Shown here: in pieces, positions 48,389-58,027 of the stretch
Layout of the letters: every line of letters begins with the position of its first letter
Numbering within the stretch: position 1 is the stretch's first letter
NCBI RefSeq assembly: GCF_014652415.1
Contig: NZ_BMYT01000001.1
Span: 62,001-126,000 of the forward strand
DNA: 64,000 nucleotides
From: Affinundibacterium macrobrachii
Lineage (GTDB): Bacteria > Pseudomonadota > Gammaproteobacteria > Burkholderiales > Burkholderiaceae_D
Direction of reading: 5' to 3'
Position numbers and translations under genes: made by a program
The notes under the pieces: model-generated
What the model was told of the DNA's origin: nothing
What the model saw: the letters and a program-made list of their open reading frames with translations, nothing else
Database searches by the model: none

Positions 48389-49909
48389 ATGTGTGGCATC
48401 GTTGGCGTAGTCTCAAAAAATCCTGTAAATCAATTGATCTATGATGCACTGTTATTGTTGCAGCATCGTGGTCAAGATGCCGCTGGTATCGCTACTAGTC
48501 ATGGCAGCAAATTTGCTATGCACAAGGCAAACGGCTTAGTGCGTGACGTTTTCCGTACACGCAATATGCGATCCTTGCCGGGTAATATCGGTATTGGTCA
48601 AGTGCGTTATCCAACTGCTGGTTCAACTAGCGAAGAAGAAGCGCAACCATTTTATGTCAATGCACCGTTCGGTATTGTGTTGGCGCATAACGGTAACTTG
48701 ACGAATGCGAGCGAATTAAAGGTCGAGTTATTTAAAAATGATTACCGTCATTTGAATACCGACTCTGATTCAGAAGTATTACTGAACATTCTCGCGCATC
48801 AGATTCAAGAAGTGGTGAGTGGCTATTCTCTTGATCCGGTATCGCTGTTCCGTGCAGTATCGATGTTGCATCGTCGTGTGCGTGGTTCTTATGCGGTAGT
48901 CGCGCAGATTGCTGGTCACGGCATGTTGGCGTTCCGTGATCCATTTGGTATTCGTCCTTTATGCTTAGGCTCCGCACAAACCGATAATGGCATTGAATAT
49001 ATGCTTGCAAGTGAATCGGTTGCTTTGGAAGGAACAGGATTTAAATTTGAACGCGATGTTGCGCCCGGTGAAGCAATCTTTATTGACTTGGACGGTAAGC
49101 TGTATAGCGAACAATGTGCTGAGAATCCAAGCTTAAATCCTTGTGCTTTCGAATTCGTTTATTTGGCACGTCCAGATTCGACTATTGATGGAACTTCAGT
49201 TTATCAAACCCGTTTAAATATGGGTAACTATTTGGCTGAGAAGATTCGTTCGCAATTTTCTGCTGGTGACATCGACGTTGTTATGCCAATTCCAGATTCC
49301 TCTCGTCCGTCTGCGATGGAGTTAGCTAAATCGCTCAATTTGGATTATCGCGAAGGCTTTATTAAGAATCGCTATATCGGCCGTACCTTCATGATGCCAG
49401 GTCAGGCAATTCGTAAGAAGTCGGTACGTCAAAAGTTGAATGCGATCGCATCGGAATTTAAAGGTAAGAATGTGTTATTGGTCGATGACTCGATTGTGCG
49501 TGGTACGACCAGTCGTGAAATCGTTCAAATGGCGCGTGAGTCTGGCGCTCGTAAAGTCATTTTTGCATCAGCTGCACCGCCAGTGCAATTTCCTAATGTC
49601 TACGGTATCGATATGCCGACAAGAAGTGAATTGATTGCCTATGGTCGTTCACAAGAAGAAATTTGTCGCGAAATTACTGCTGATGCTTTGGTTTATCAAG
49701 ACGTGGCAGATATGAAGCGCGCGATTGCGGATGCAAATCCTGCGCTGAAGAGCATAGAGGCTTCTTGCTTTGATGGTTTCTATATTACAGGCGATGTGAC
49801 ACCGGATTATTTAGACCGACTTGAGGCAGCACGTAACGGCTCGAGATCCGATAAAGAAGATATGGTTCGTTCGCAATTGAATTTGAATTTGTCGCATAGC
49901 ACGGATTAA
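48389..49909 (+). CDS. purF: Amidophosphoribosyltransferase
   Basis: 506 residues. MCGIVGVV places the N-terminal nucleophile Cys at position 2, LLLQHRGQDAAGI and RYPTAGSTSEEEAQPF belong to the glutaminase domain, and NVLLVDDSIVRGTTSREIV is the PRPP-binding loop. It catalyses the first committed step of purine synthesis. AGGAG lies 7 bases before the ATG. A strong terminator follows and ends the cluster. Confidence 0.97.
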   Translation: MCGIVGVVSKNPVNQLIYDALLLLQHRGQDAAGIATSHGSKFAMHKANGLVRDVFRTRNMRSLPGNIGIGQVRYPTAGSTSEEEAQPFYVNAPFGIVLAHNGNLTNASELKVELFKNDYRHLNTDSDSEVLLNILAHQIQEVVSGYSLDPVSLFRAVSMLHRRVRGSYAVVAQIAGHGMLAFRDPFGIRPLCLGSAQTDNGIEYMLASESVALEGTGFKFERDVAPGEAIFIDLDGKLYSEQCAENPSLNPCAFEFVYLARPDSTIDGTSVYQTRLNMGNYLAEKIRSQFSAGDIDVVMPIPDSSRPSAMELAKSLNLDYREGFIKNRYIGRTFMMPGQAIRKKSVRQKLNAIASEFKGKNVLLVDDSIVRGTTSREIVQMARESGARKVIFASAAPPVQFPNVYGIDMPTRSELIAYGRSQEEICREITADALVYQDVADMKRAIADANPALKSIEASCFDGFYITGDVTPDYLDRLEAARNGSRSDKEDMVRSQLNLNLSHSTD

Positions 49910-49937
49910 ATTTTAAAAAATTTTGCGTTCGCAATCA

Positions 49938-49971
49938 ATCGCCGTTAGTGAAAGCTAACGGCGATTTTTTT
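49938..49971 (+). terminator. Terminator after purF
   Basis: ATCGCCGTTAG (49938-49948) pairs with CTAACGGCGAT (49955-49965), followed by T-residues to 49971. Confidence 0.92.
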
Positions 49972-50097
49972 GTGCTGCTGGCTGACATTTGTCATATAAA
50001 AGTCGTGGCAAATGCTTCTATTTATGCAATTTCATTTGTCGCACAATGATCAGGAATTTAGATTGAACTGATAACGAATTTTTTGATTGGACCGACG

Positions 50098-51045
50098 ATG
50101 GCAAACACCGTTCTTGAAGTAAAACAATTATGTAAAACATTTGCGCAGCGTACGGTAGTTGATCACGTTTCTTTTCAAGTTCATGTTGGGCAAACTATAG
50201 GTTTACTTGGGCCTAATGGTGCTGGAAAATCGACCACCGTGAATATGATTTGCGGACTCCTAAAGGCGGATCAGGGTGAAGTCTTGCTTGCAGGTGAATC
50301 GATGTTTGCCACAAACAATAAAGCCAAATCGCTATTGGGGCTTGTGCCACAAGATTTAGCTTTGATTGATGATATTTCTGCGCGCGAGAATCTAAAGTTA
50401 TTTGGCGCTCTATATGGATTAAGTGGCGGTATTTTACGACAGCGGTGTGACATCGTTCTCGATATGGTCGGTTTGACAGAGCGTGCAAAAGACAAGCCTG
50501 CTTCTTTTTCTGGTGGGATGAAACGACGTTTAAATATTGCAGCGGCACTAATACATGATCCACAACTATTGATACTCGATGAACCTACGGTTGGCATCGA
50601 TCCACAAAGCCGCAACGCCATTTTTGAAACTTTGGAAATCCTGAAATCACAAGGGCGCGCTTTAATTTATACCAGTCATTATATGGAAGAAGTTGAACGC
50701 CTCGCTGACCATATCGTGATCATGGATCATGGCAAAGTAATCGCCAACGAGACTCCAGCGGAATTGCTACGACGATTGCCAGCACAAGCTGCGCTCCATG
50801 TGTGTTTGCAGGGGCCGATCTCGCCGTTCATTCTTGAACAATTGAAACAACAAATGGGCGTGACTGAGCTTGCTTTAGCGGATGCTAACAAGACACTCGA
50901 GATTGCTTTACAGACCCAAGAGTCCGCCTTGCCCGTATTGAATTTTCTGCGACAAGTGGCCGGTGAGATTACGCATTTTTCGACGGCAAAAAGCAAGTTG
51001 GAAGACGTCTTTCTCAGTTTGACTGGACGTAGTCTACGAGACTAG
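50098..51045 (+). CDS. ABC transporter ATP-binding protein (CcmA/DrrA type)
   Basis: 315 residues from the ATG at 50098; a TTG at 50083 is in frame but less likely. Walker A GPNGAGKST, Q-loop VPQDLALIDD, signature FSGGMKRRLNIA, Walker B LLILDEPTVGIDP and YTSHYMEEVE are complete. The C-terminal domain (about 215-315) is typical of daunorubicin-type exporters. The permease gene follows after 63 bases, forming a two-gene export system. Substrate unknown; the DrrA class covers drugs, lipids and polysaccharides. Confidence 0.9.
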   Translation: MANTVLEVKQLCKTFAQRTVVDHVSFQVHVGQTIGLLGPNGAGKSTTVNMICGLLKADQGEVLLAGESMFATNNKAKSLLGLVPQDLALIDDISARENLKLFGALYGLSGGILRQRCDIVLDMVGLTERAKDKPASFSGGMKRRLNIAAALIHDPQLLILDEPTVGIDPQSRNAIFETLEILKSQGRALIYTSHYMEEVERLADHIVIMDHGKVIANETPAELLRRLPAQAALHVCLQGPISPFILEQLKQQMGVTELALADANKTLEIALQTQESALPVLNFLRQVAGEITHFSTAKSKLEDVFLSLTGRSLRD

Positions 51046-51108
51046 TTGGTTTGATTCTTTGTTTTTACGAATCGTATTACATATTCATTTGATGAAAGCT
51101 GGTGATCT

Positions 51109-52482
51109 ATGATGATTCCCTTATTTGCGCTAATTCGCAAAGATATTATTTTGTTTTTACATGACAAACGCGCATTGGTATTAACACTGTTGATGCCAAT
51201 TTTGTTGGCTGCTTTCTTTGGTTACTTGACTGGTGGCAGCGGGAAAAAAGAAGCAGCAAAAATTGACATCGCTTTAGTGCAGCGCGATACGCATGTGATT
51301 AGTCAAAAAATTGTTGACGGGCTAAAAGCAGACACTAGCTTGCAAATACAAGAGCTCAAATTAGATGAGGCACAAAATTTGGTTAGAAAAGGCAAGTTGG
51401 CCGTGGTGATTGTATTGCCTCATGGATTCGGTGAGGCTGCTGGAAGAGCATTTTTTAATGCAAAAGAAAAACCAGATTTGCCGCTGTACTATGATCCGTC
51501 GCAGACGACTGTTCTAACGATGATTAAAGGGATTCTAACGCAGCATGTGATGCAAAGCGTCAGTGCGGAAATGTTTTCAGGCAAGACCGGTACAGCGATG
51601 GTTCAACAAAGTATTGCTGAACTAGATGCTGCGTCAAATCAAAATAAAGATCAAGCGAGTCAAGGAGATCAAATCGAATTGAGGAGTTTCTTGCAGGAGC
51701 TAAAAAAATTCCAGCAGCATCAACAAAAGACGAACGATGCAAGTGCGCAGAATTTAAGCGCCAATGAGTCAAGTGCTAGTTCCTCAAGTGAGTTAGTACA
51801 AGAGTCATCAGGTCTAAGCATGCCTTTTAAAACAACCGAGCGCGCGTTGACAGCGAAAACAGGTGAAGCAAGTAACTACAATGGGTATGCTCATTCCTTT
51901 GCAGGTATGAGCGTGCAATTTATTTTGTTTCTTGCGATTGATGCGGGAATTGGGATTCTCCTGGCGCGTAAACAAGGCTTATGGAATCGCTTGTTGGCTG
52001 CACCAATCGGTATCAATACCGTGATTATCGCTCGCGCTTTTTCTTGTGCATTGACCGCATTTTTTATTAGTTGTGTATTGTGTCTGGTTGCTGTCTTGGT
52101 ATTTCAAGTTGAGATTTTGGGAAGTGTGCTCGGCTTAGTTGGTATTGCTATCTGCTTTTCTCTGATGACCGCGAGCTTCGGTCTGTTGATCGCAGCCTTC
52201 GGTAAGACACCTGAAGCAGCGCGTGGAATTTCGACCTTTGCGACTTTGATCTTGGTGATGTTGGGCGGAGCTTGGATGCCATCTTTTTTGTTTCCTCAAT
52301 GGCTGCAGAATTTGACGGTATTTATTCCTACTCGTTGGGCAGTCGATGGATTTGATGCAATGACGTGGCGAGGCTTGGGGATTGACGCCGCGTTGTTGCC
52401 GATGAGCGTCTTGCTTGGATTCGCATTGCTATTTGGGGGGCTCGCACTATGGCGATTTGGTCGCGAGCAATATGCAAGATAG
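51109..52482 (+). CDS. ABC-2 type permease with large extracytoplasmic insert
   Basis: 457 residues; ATG at 51109 or 51112. The first helix (about 20-42) is followed by a long periplasmic segment to about residue 255, then five helices (FILFLAIDAGIGILLA onward). This is the YhfE/YadH-like ABC-2_3 layout. Within the loop, residues about 175-245 are low-complexity, rich in Ser, Gln, Asn and Ala. FPQWLQNLTVFIPTRWAVDGFDAMTWRG is the conserved late motif. It pairs with the preceding ATPase. Substrate unknown. Confidence 0.87.
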   Translation: MMIPLFALIRKDIILFLHDKRALVLTLLMPILLAAFFGYLTGGSGKKEAAKIDIALVQRDTHVISQKIVDGLKADTSLQIQELKLDEAQNLVRKGKLAVVIVLPHGFGEAAGRAFFNAKEKPDLPLYYDPSQTTVLTMIKGILTQHVMQSVSAEMFSGKTGTAMVQQSIAELDAASNQNKDQASQGDQIELRSFLQELKKFQQHQQKTNDASAQNLSANESSASSSSELVQESSGLSMPFKTTERALTAKTGEASNYNGYAHSFAGMSVQFILFLAIDAGIGILLARKQGLWNRLLAAPIGINTVIIARAFSCALTAFFISCVLCLVAVLVFQVEILGSVLGLVGIAICFSLMTASFGLLIAAFGKTPEAARGISTFATLILVMLGGAWMPSFLFPQWLQNLTVFIPTRWAVDGFDAMTWRGLGIDAALLPMSVLLGFALLFGGLALWRFGREQYAR

Positions 52483-52649
52483 ATGCACGAAGTCGATCAT
52501 TTGGCTTAACCCAAAGTTGAATTCGTATCGAAACGTAACAGAATAGGCGTACTTGTTTCAATCGCATACAAAACAGCTAGTTTGAAATAATTTATGCATA
52601 AGAATTAAAAATATAATGGCGAGACTTTTTCACCAATACTGTGTACACA

Positions 52650-55001
52650 ATGAAACATCTGCCATCTTCAAGAACAACTATCGCTTTGGCGATTGCTAGC
52701 CTGTGTACTTTCGGCCAAATTTCGATTGCCTTTGCACAGCAGGAACAAACCGAATCGGAGAAGTTAGAAGCCGCGAAGAAAAAATCAGAAGAAGCGACCG
52801 CACCTAAGTCAGCAGTGGAGGGCCGTCGACGTGCTATGCAGAACAACACCGTCAACACGAAGCTAGAGAAAAATGATGGCAAGGACACGCAGAACGCAAA
52901 TCAATTGCAAAAAGTAACGGTGAATGGAAACAAACAATCGGATCTTGATTTACGTCGTAATTCGATCGCGGGAAAAATTGTCGTCGGGCGCGAGGAGTTA
53001 GATCGTGACGGCGACTTTACTGTTGGTGAAATTCTTAAACGTTTGCCCGGCGTAACCACCGGAGGTCGACCCGGTCGCGGTGGTGATGTGCGCATGCGTG
53101 GTATGGGTGGCGGCTATACACAAATTCTGGTTAATGGTGAACGTCCTCCGCGCGGTTTTTCGATGGAATCTTTATCGCCTGATCAAGTCGAACGAATTGA
53201 AGTGATGCGTGGACCTGTTGCTGAGTTTAGTACACAAGCGATTGCGGGCACAATTAATATTATTTTGCGAGAAGAATTTCATCCTAAAGACATTGATGTG
53301 AAATTGGCGCTGGGATTGGAGCAAGGTAGAGTCGCTCCAAATTTATCAGTGACCTATCCTGGTCAAATTGGCGATTTCAATTATGTGTTCAGTGGCTCTA
53401 TTTTTCGCAATGGTCAACGCGATTATTCAAATGCGTTGCGAGTAGAGCAGAGCGATGAAGGCATAATCCAATTAATACAAGATCAAATTGATCAGACCAA
53501 GCGACAATCAACTGGCATTCACTTAACACCACGGTTAAGTTACAAATTGGAGAATGGTGATAATCTGACGGTGCAGCCGTTCTTGATGAGTTCGCGCTCA
53601 CAGTCGAATAGCCATTCGCAAATTTCCCAAACCCCTGAACTACTTGATCCGATTACGCTAAGGGCACCCGTGGCGTTGGCAAATTCGCAGAGTCATTCTG
53701 ATTCCACTATGATGCGTTTGAATGCGAATTATCAACATCGATTTGAGGATACTTCTAAACTGACATTGCGTGCTGGCGTCAGCAGTAGTCGTGCCGATAG
53801 CAACAGTTTGCGTACGCAGTTTGCAAAGAACGGAGAGCAACTCAATTTAATTAGCGATGTCAATAATACGCGCGATATGGGATTGAGCTTCGGCGGCAAA
53901 TATACAACGCCCATCGGTGATAAACAGAACTTAGCTACCGGTTGGGATATGGAGCGTAGTCAACGTGAACAGAAACGAATTTCACTCGATAATGGTAAGC
54001 CGCAATTTACCGAGTCTGGTGATAATTTGGAAGCTGCAACCAGACGCTTAGCCGCTTACGTACAAACCGAAATTGACTTGAGCACTCAGTGGTCAGGTTA
54101 TGCAGGCATTCGTTGGGAAGGAATACAAACACATAGCAGTAAAGCCAACTATGTTGTCGACAATTCGACTAGCGTGTTTAGTCCTATCGTGCATGCGGTT
54201 TATCGCATCCCAGATTTTGGTAAAGATCAAATTCGTATGAGTTTGACAAATAGCTATCGTGCACCGGCTTTGAATGATGTGATAGCTGTTCCCGCAATTT
54301 CTCCTTTGAATGGTCCAACTCGCCCTGATCGCAGCGGTAACCCAGATTTGAAGCCCGAACTCTCACGTGGTATCGATATCGCTTACGAACACTACTTAAA
54401 ATCAGCGGGAATCATGAGCGTTAATTTGTTTGTGAAAGAAATTGATGACTTGATTCGACGCCGTACCGAGTTAGTTAAAGCAGGTAACGATTATCGCTGG
54501 CTAAATTCGCCGATTAATATTGGTCGCGCAATTGCTAAGGGAGTTGAGTTAGAAGCAAAATTTCAGCTACAAGAATTCTTTCCTCAAGGCCCAGCGATCG
54601 ATGTCAGAACAAACTACAGTCGTTTTTGGTCTAGTGTTGACGATGTCAAAGGACCCAATAATCGCCTAGATCAACAACCAAGTCAGACCGCGAATTTTGG
54701 TTTGGATTATCGCGTAAGTGGATTACCGCTAACTCTGGGTGGAAACTGGAACTGGACTCCTGCGTATGTGAATCAGGTCAGTGACACCCAGTTATTGAGT
54801 ATTGGTATCAAACGCCAAGTGGATATGTATGCGCTTTGGAAATTCTCACCCAATTTTAAAATACGTTTGGCAGCCAATAACTTACAGGCGGCCGATTATC
54901 TGAGTGGGAATAGTCTGGCAATCAATGGCGTTAATTATTTGCAGAACAATCGATCTCGCACTTTTACGGTATTTAATTTAAGGCTGGAGTTGAAGATTTG
55001 A
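52650..55001 (+). CDS. TonB-dependent outer-membrane receptor
   Basis: 783 residues from the ATG at 52650. A signal peptide (about 1-29, ending IAFA) is followed by about 65 charged residues and a possible TonB box (LQKVTVNG, about 86-93). The plug domain holds ILKRLPGVTTGG, RGMGGGYTQILVNGERPPRG and VERIEVMRGPVAEFSTQAIAGTINI. A 22-strand-type barrel follows, ending with aromatic-containing ...RTFTVFNLRLELKI. It takes up a siderophore, metal chelate or other large nutrient by TonB. No Fur-like box or partner uptake gene is clear, so the ligand is unknown. Confidence 0.92.
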   Translation: MKHLPSSRTTIALAIASLCTFGQISIAFAQQEQTESEKLEAAKKKSEEATAPKSAVEGRRRAMQNNTVNTKLEKNDGKDTQNANQLQKVTVNGNKQSDLDLRRNSIAGKIVVGREELDRDGDFTVGEILKRLPGVTTGGRPGRGGDVRMRGMGGGYTQILVNGERPPRGFSMESLSPDQVERIEVMRGPVAEFSTQAIAGTINIILREEFHPKDIDVKLALGLEQGRVAPNLSVTYPGQIGDFNYVFSGSIFRNGQRDYSNALRVEQSDEGIIQLIQDQIDQTKRQSTGIHLTPRLSYKLENGDNLTVQPFLMSSRSQSNSHSQISQTPELLDPITLRAPVALANSQSHSDSTMMRLNANYQHRFEDTSKLTLRAGVSSSRADSNSLRTQFAKNGEQLNLISDVNNTRDMGLSFGGKYTTPIGDKQNLATGWDMERSQREQKRISLDNGKPQFTESGDNLEAATRRLAAYVQTEIDLSTQWSGYAGIRWEGIQTHSSKANYVVDNSTSVFSPIVHAVYRIPDFGKDQIRMSLTNSYRAPALNDVIAVPAISPLNGPTRPDRSGNPDLKPELSRGIDIAYEHYLKSAGIMSVNLFVKEIDDLIRRRTELVKAGNDYRWLNSPINIGRAIAKGVELEAKFQLQEFFPQGPAIDVRTNYSRFWSSVDDVKGPNNRLDQQPSQTANFGLDYRVSGLPLTLGGNWNWTPAYVNQVSDTQLLSIGIKRQVDMYALWKFSPNFKIRLAANNLQAADYLSGNSLAINGVNYLQNNRSRTFTVFNLRLELKI

Positions 55002-55045
55002 AGATTCGTTTCAAAGTGAAAGTCTTTTCGGCTTGTTATTCACGT

Positions 55046-57832
55046 TTAGCTTGCGTGGATTGTGTCGTCGAGGTCATCCGTTTTATGTGACACAATATGA
55101 ATTAGACCGGATTGCGCAGCTTGTTGCGGATGCCGCATGACGCGATTGTAAAAGTCATCCGCTTGCATTGCCTCAGTGTGAACGATACCGATGCAAGCGT
55201 TGCGGCCTGATTTTTTTACCATATATAAACCTTGGTCAGCAAAATTCACGACTTGCGCCCAGTTTACGAGATGAGGTTGATGCGGCATGAATGGGAAGCT
55301 CGCGTAACCGACTGAGCAGGTTCGAGAAATTTCCATATCATCTAGTAATTTAAAAGTCGTGTCCGCCACAACTTGCCTTATACGTTCCGCGACCACAGCT
55401 GCATCTTTGCGATTGCAAGTCCGAGCAACCACAAGAAACTCTTCGCCACCCCAACGTACTAAATAATCTGATTCGCGAAACACATTCTTTAAGCGGTCGC
55501 GCATTTGCATCAACACCATGTCGCCGCACGCATGGCCATAGGTATCATTGACCGATTTAAAGTGGTCTAGATCAACCATAAAAAATACCAGGTCGCTATC
55601 AGCAGGATGGTTTAAAAGTTCATTTGGACTACTGATTTGATCTTCATAAGCGCGAAGCGTACGCGCCACATCGCTTTCGATATTTTGTAATAAAAATCGT
55701 CGATTACGTAATCCAGTTAATGGGTCGGTAATGCTAACTTCTTCTAATTGATTTTGCGTTTCACGTAAGGCAGTTAATGTCGCTTGTAGTTGTTTGTAAG
55801 CAGATGCATTATCTAAGGCAATTGCGCCATAGGCGGCGAGTGTGCGTAAAATAGATCGCTCACGTTCTCCATAAACATGGGCTCTGGTTGATTGGATAGA
55901 CATGACACCTAATAGTCGATCACCGATCATGAGCGGTGTGTAAAGCAGACTTAAAGTCGCCACAGTACCCGGAATAATAAAACGACCTGTTGCACCTGGT
56001 TCTCGCTCTAATACAATTTCTTGTCGCTCGCGTGCGCAACGCGCGAACGAGGATATGGGATGGTCTAAAGCAGTTTCAAAACTCGGAATAGGTACACCAT
56101 TTTCAATACCAAAAACGAATCGCAGTGTATTGCCATCTGGTTCGAGTAACGATATGCCGAAACTCGTGGCATCAAGTAAGTCGTTGACATGTCGATGCAG
56201 TGCCTCAAATACAGATTCAACATTCAGATTTGCAGTCAATTCTCGTCCAATCAAACCTAAGGTTTCCAGTGTATTACTGGCTTCTTGAAGGCTGGCGGCA
56301 CGTTCAGCTTCACTTGCAGCAATCTTACGATGATATTCTGCATCGGCGCGATGACGTGCATTTTCATAGCGCACTTGCATTGCGATCGCGCGATTATGTG
56401 CCTCGTGTAAGCGATGATTTTCTTTTGCTTTGGCAGCGAGCTTTGCATAATGAAACGCCGATTCAAAATCAGAGATGCTTGCATAATTGTCAGCGATGCT
56501 GTCCAACAAATCAGCGGGAATGCAGATGCCTTTGATCGACTGACATAAGCTTAATGCTTCAAGTTGATAATGCAAGCTTAGATTGGCTGTAGGAACTTCC
56601 ATCTGTAATGCATTAACATCAAAGTCAGGATGTTTTCGTGCCAATTCTGAGTACACCCGTAAGCACTTTATCTGCTCGTCGATATTTTGATGCTCACGTG
56701 CGATGTGTAAAGCATGACGAATTTTTTCATGTGCTTCGTTTGGTAAATTTAGTCGGCAATATGCGATTGCTTGTCCACGCCAGCAATCTGACAAAAATAT
56801 TGCTTCATTGTGCGCTTCGATCCGTTCGGCTGCTTGCTCAAAATACTGTAGCGCTTGGTTTGGCAATCCAGTATCTAATGAAAGATCGCCCAAATACGCC
56901 AAGGTGTGTGCATAGGTGCGAGAACTAGAGATCTTGGTTTGCATCTGTAACGACGCAATTAGTTGGTCTTTTGCTTCTTCGAAACGCCCAAGTAAGCGCA
57001 AGGCATTTCCGGTTTGTAGCAAGGCAATGGCTACTGAGCTTGGCCATTGATTATGGCGAGCAAATTTTAAAGCAATTTCATCCCATTCTAAGGCGGCATT
57101 CATATCGCCGAGAGTGGCAAACGAGTCGCCAGCATTCGTCGCTGCCAAAATTGCTTGGCGAATTTGTCCAGTCTCAAGTGCTGCGCTATGTGCCTGTATA
57201 TGTAAGCGACATGATTCACCCATCTCGCCGATTTTATTGGCGATGATAGCGCGCGCGCTAGCTAGCCATGCGAGTACTGCAGGATGATAATTATGCTCAG
57301 GTTGAAAATGCCGCTGTAGCTCGGTATTCGTATTTTGTGGATCTCTGATGGCGCTATTGTGCAATTGGCGTGCGAATGCGATTTGCATATGTAATGGATC
57401 GCCGGCCCGCTCATAATGTTCTTTTGCTGCTTGCAAACATCGGTCGCGCTGCAAAATATCGCCTAAGTCTCGATATATAGAACAAAATAAAAAATAGCTG
57501 TCGCCAAGTGCGGATTGATCGCCATTTTCTTCAAATAAATGAAATGCTTGATTGGCTTCGTGTCTAGCCAATTCTAAATCACCAAAAAGCCAGTGAACTT
57601 CTGCTCGTATTAAAGCTAGGCGCGCTTTGATCGAGCTGGATTCTTTTTCACTTATCGCATGATTGTCCGATAGCAGCACGGCTTCATTTGCCAACAAAAG
57701 TGCGCGTTGACAATCGCGCTGTCGTAAATGCCAAGCGAGAGGGACTAAAACGTTCAAGCGAGACAGTGTATCTTCAGACAAAAGCGCAGCTTCTAGTCCG
57801 GCGATTTCTGTGTCTGATACGTACAAATCCAT
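55046..57832 (-). CDS. TPR - GAF - GGDEF diguanylate cyclase
   Basis: 928 residues without membrane helices. Residues about 1-470 are TPR-like helical repeats (ALQYFEQAAERIEAHN, AFHYAKLAAKAKEN), then a coiled coil (about 475-520), a GAF domain (about 535-680) and a GGDEF domain (about 700-905). The active motif GGEEF is at 795-799, with metal-binding FFMVDLDHFKSVND and an intact inhibitory site RESD (786-789) five residues upstream. It should make c-di-GMP, controlled by a ligand or partner through TPR and GAF. Single gene, convergent with the TonB receptor gene. Confidence 0.92.
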   Translation of the reverse strand: MDLYVSDTEIAGLEAALLSEDTLSRLNVLVPLAWHLRQRDCQRALLLANEAVLLSDNHAISEKESSSIKARLALIRAEVHWLFGDLELARHEANQAFHLFEENGDQSALGDSYFLFCSIYRDLGDILQRDRCLQAAKEHYERAGDPLHMQIAFARQLHNSAIRDPQNTNTELQRHFQPEHNYHPAVLAWLASARAIIANKIGEMGESCRLHIQAHSAALETGQIRQAILAATNAGDSFATLGDMNAALEWDEIALKFARHNQWPSSVAIALLQTGNALRLLGRFEEAKDQLIASLQMQTKISSSRTYAHTLAYLGDLSLDTGLPNQALQYFEQAAERIEAHNEAIFLSDCWRGQAIAYCRLNLPNEAHEKIRHALHIAREHQNIDEQIKCLRVYSELARKHPDFDVNALQMEVPTANLSLHYQLEALSLCQSIKGICIPADLLDSIADNYASISDFESAFHYAKLAAKAKENHRLHEAHNRAIAMQVRYENARHRADAEYHRKIAASEAERAASLQEASNTLETLGLIGRELTANLNVESVFEALHRHVNDLLDATSFGISLLEPDGNTLRFVFGIENGVPIPSFETALDHPISSFARCARERQEIVLEREPGATGRFIIPGTVATLSLLYTPLMIGDRLLGVMSIQSTRAHVYGERERSILRTLAAYGAIALDNASAYKQLQATLTALRETQNQLEEVSITDPLTGLRNRRFLLQNIESDVARTLRAYEDQISSPNELLNHPADSDLVFFMVDLDHFKSVNDTYGHACGDMVLMQMRDRLKNVFRESDYLVRWGGEEFLVVARTCNRKDAAVVAERIRQVVADTTFKLLDDMEISRTCSVGYASFPFMPHQPHLVNWAQVVNFADQGLYMVKKSGRNACIGIVHTEAMQADDFYNRVMRHPQQAAQSGLIHIVSHKTDDLDDTIHAS

Positions 57833-58027
57833 TTCTACCTTAGGTGATTGTTCGATGTTTTAGTCGATGACGAAAATATAGCGTCGTCGAATTTAACATA
57901 AAGGCGCATCGCTTGAAATACGCCATTTTGCCCAATCTAACAGTGTTTTACGATTGCTCTCTATTTTGACCGAATTGCAGTAAATTAAAGATAACTGTTT
58001 AATTTATATTTTTATGAATAATATTAA

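Noticed and set aside
52483-52649. Fur box before the TonB receptor gene
   Set aside because: The AT-rich stretch near 52588-52618 only loosely resembles GATAATGATAATCATTATC.
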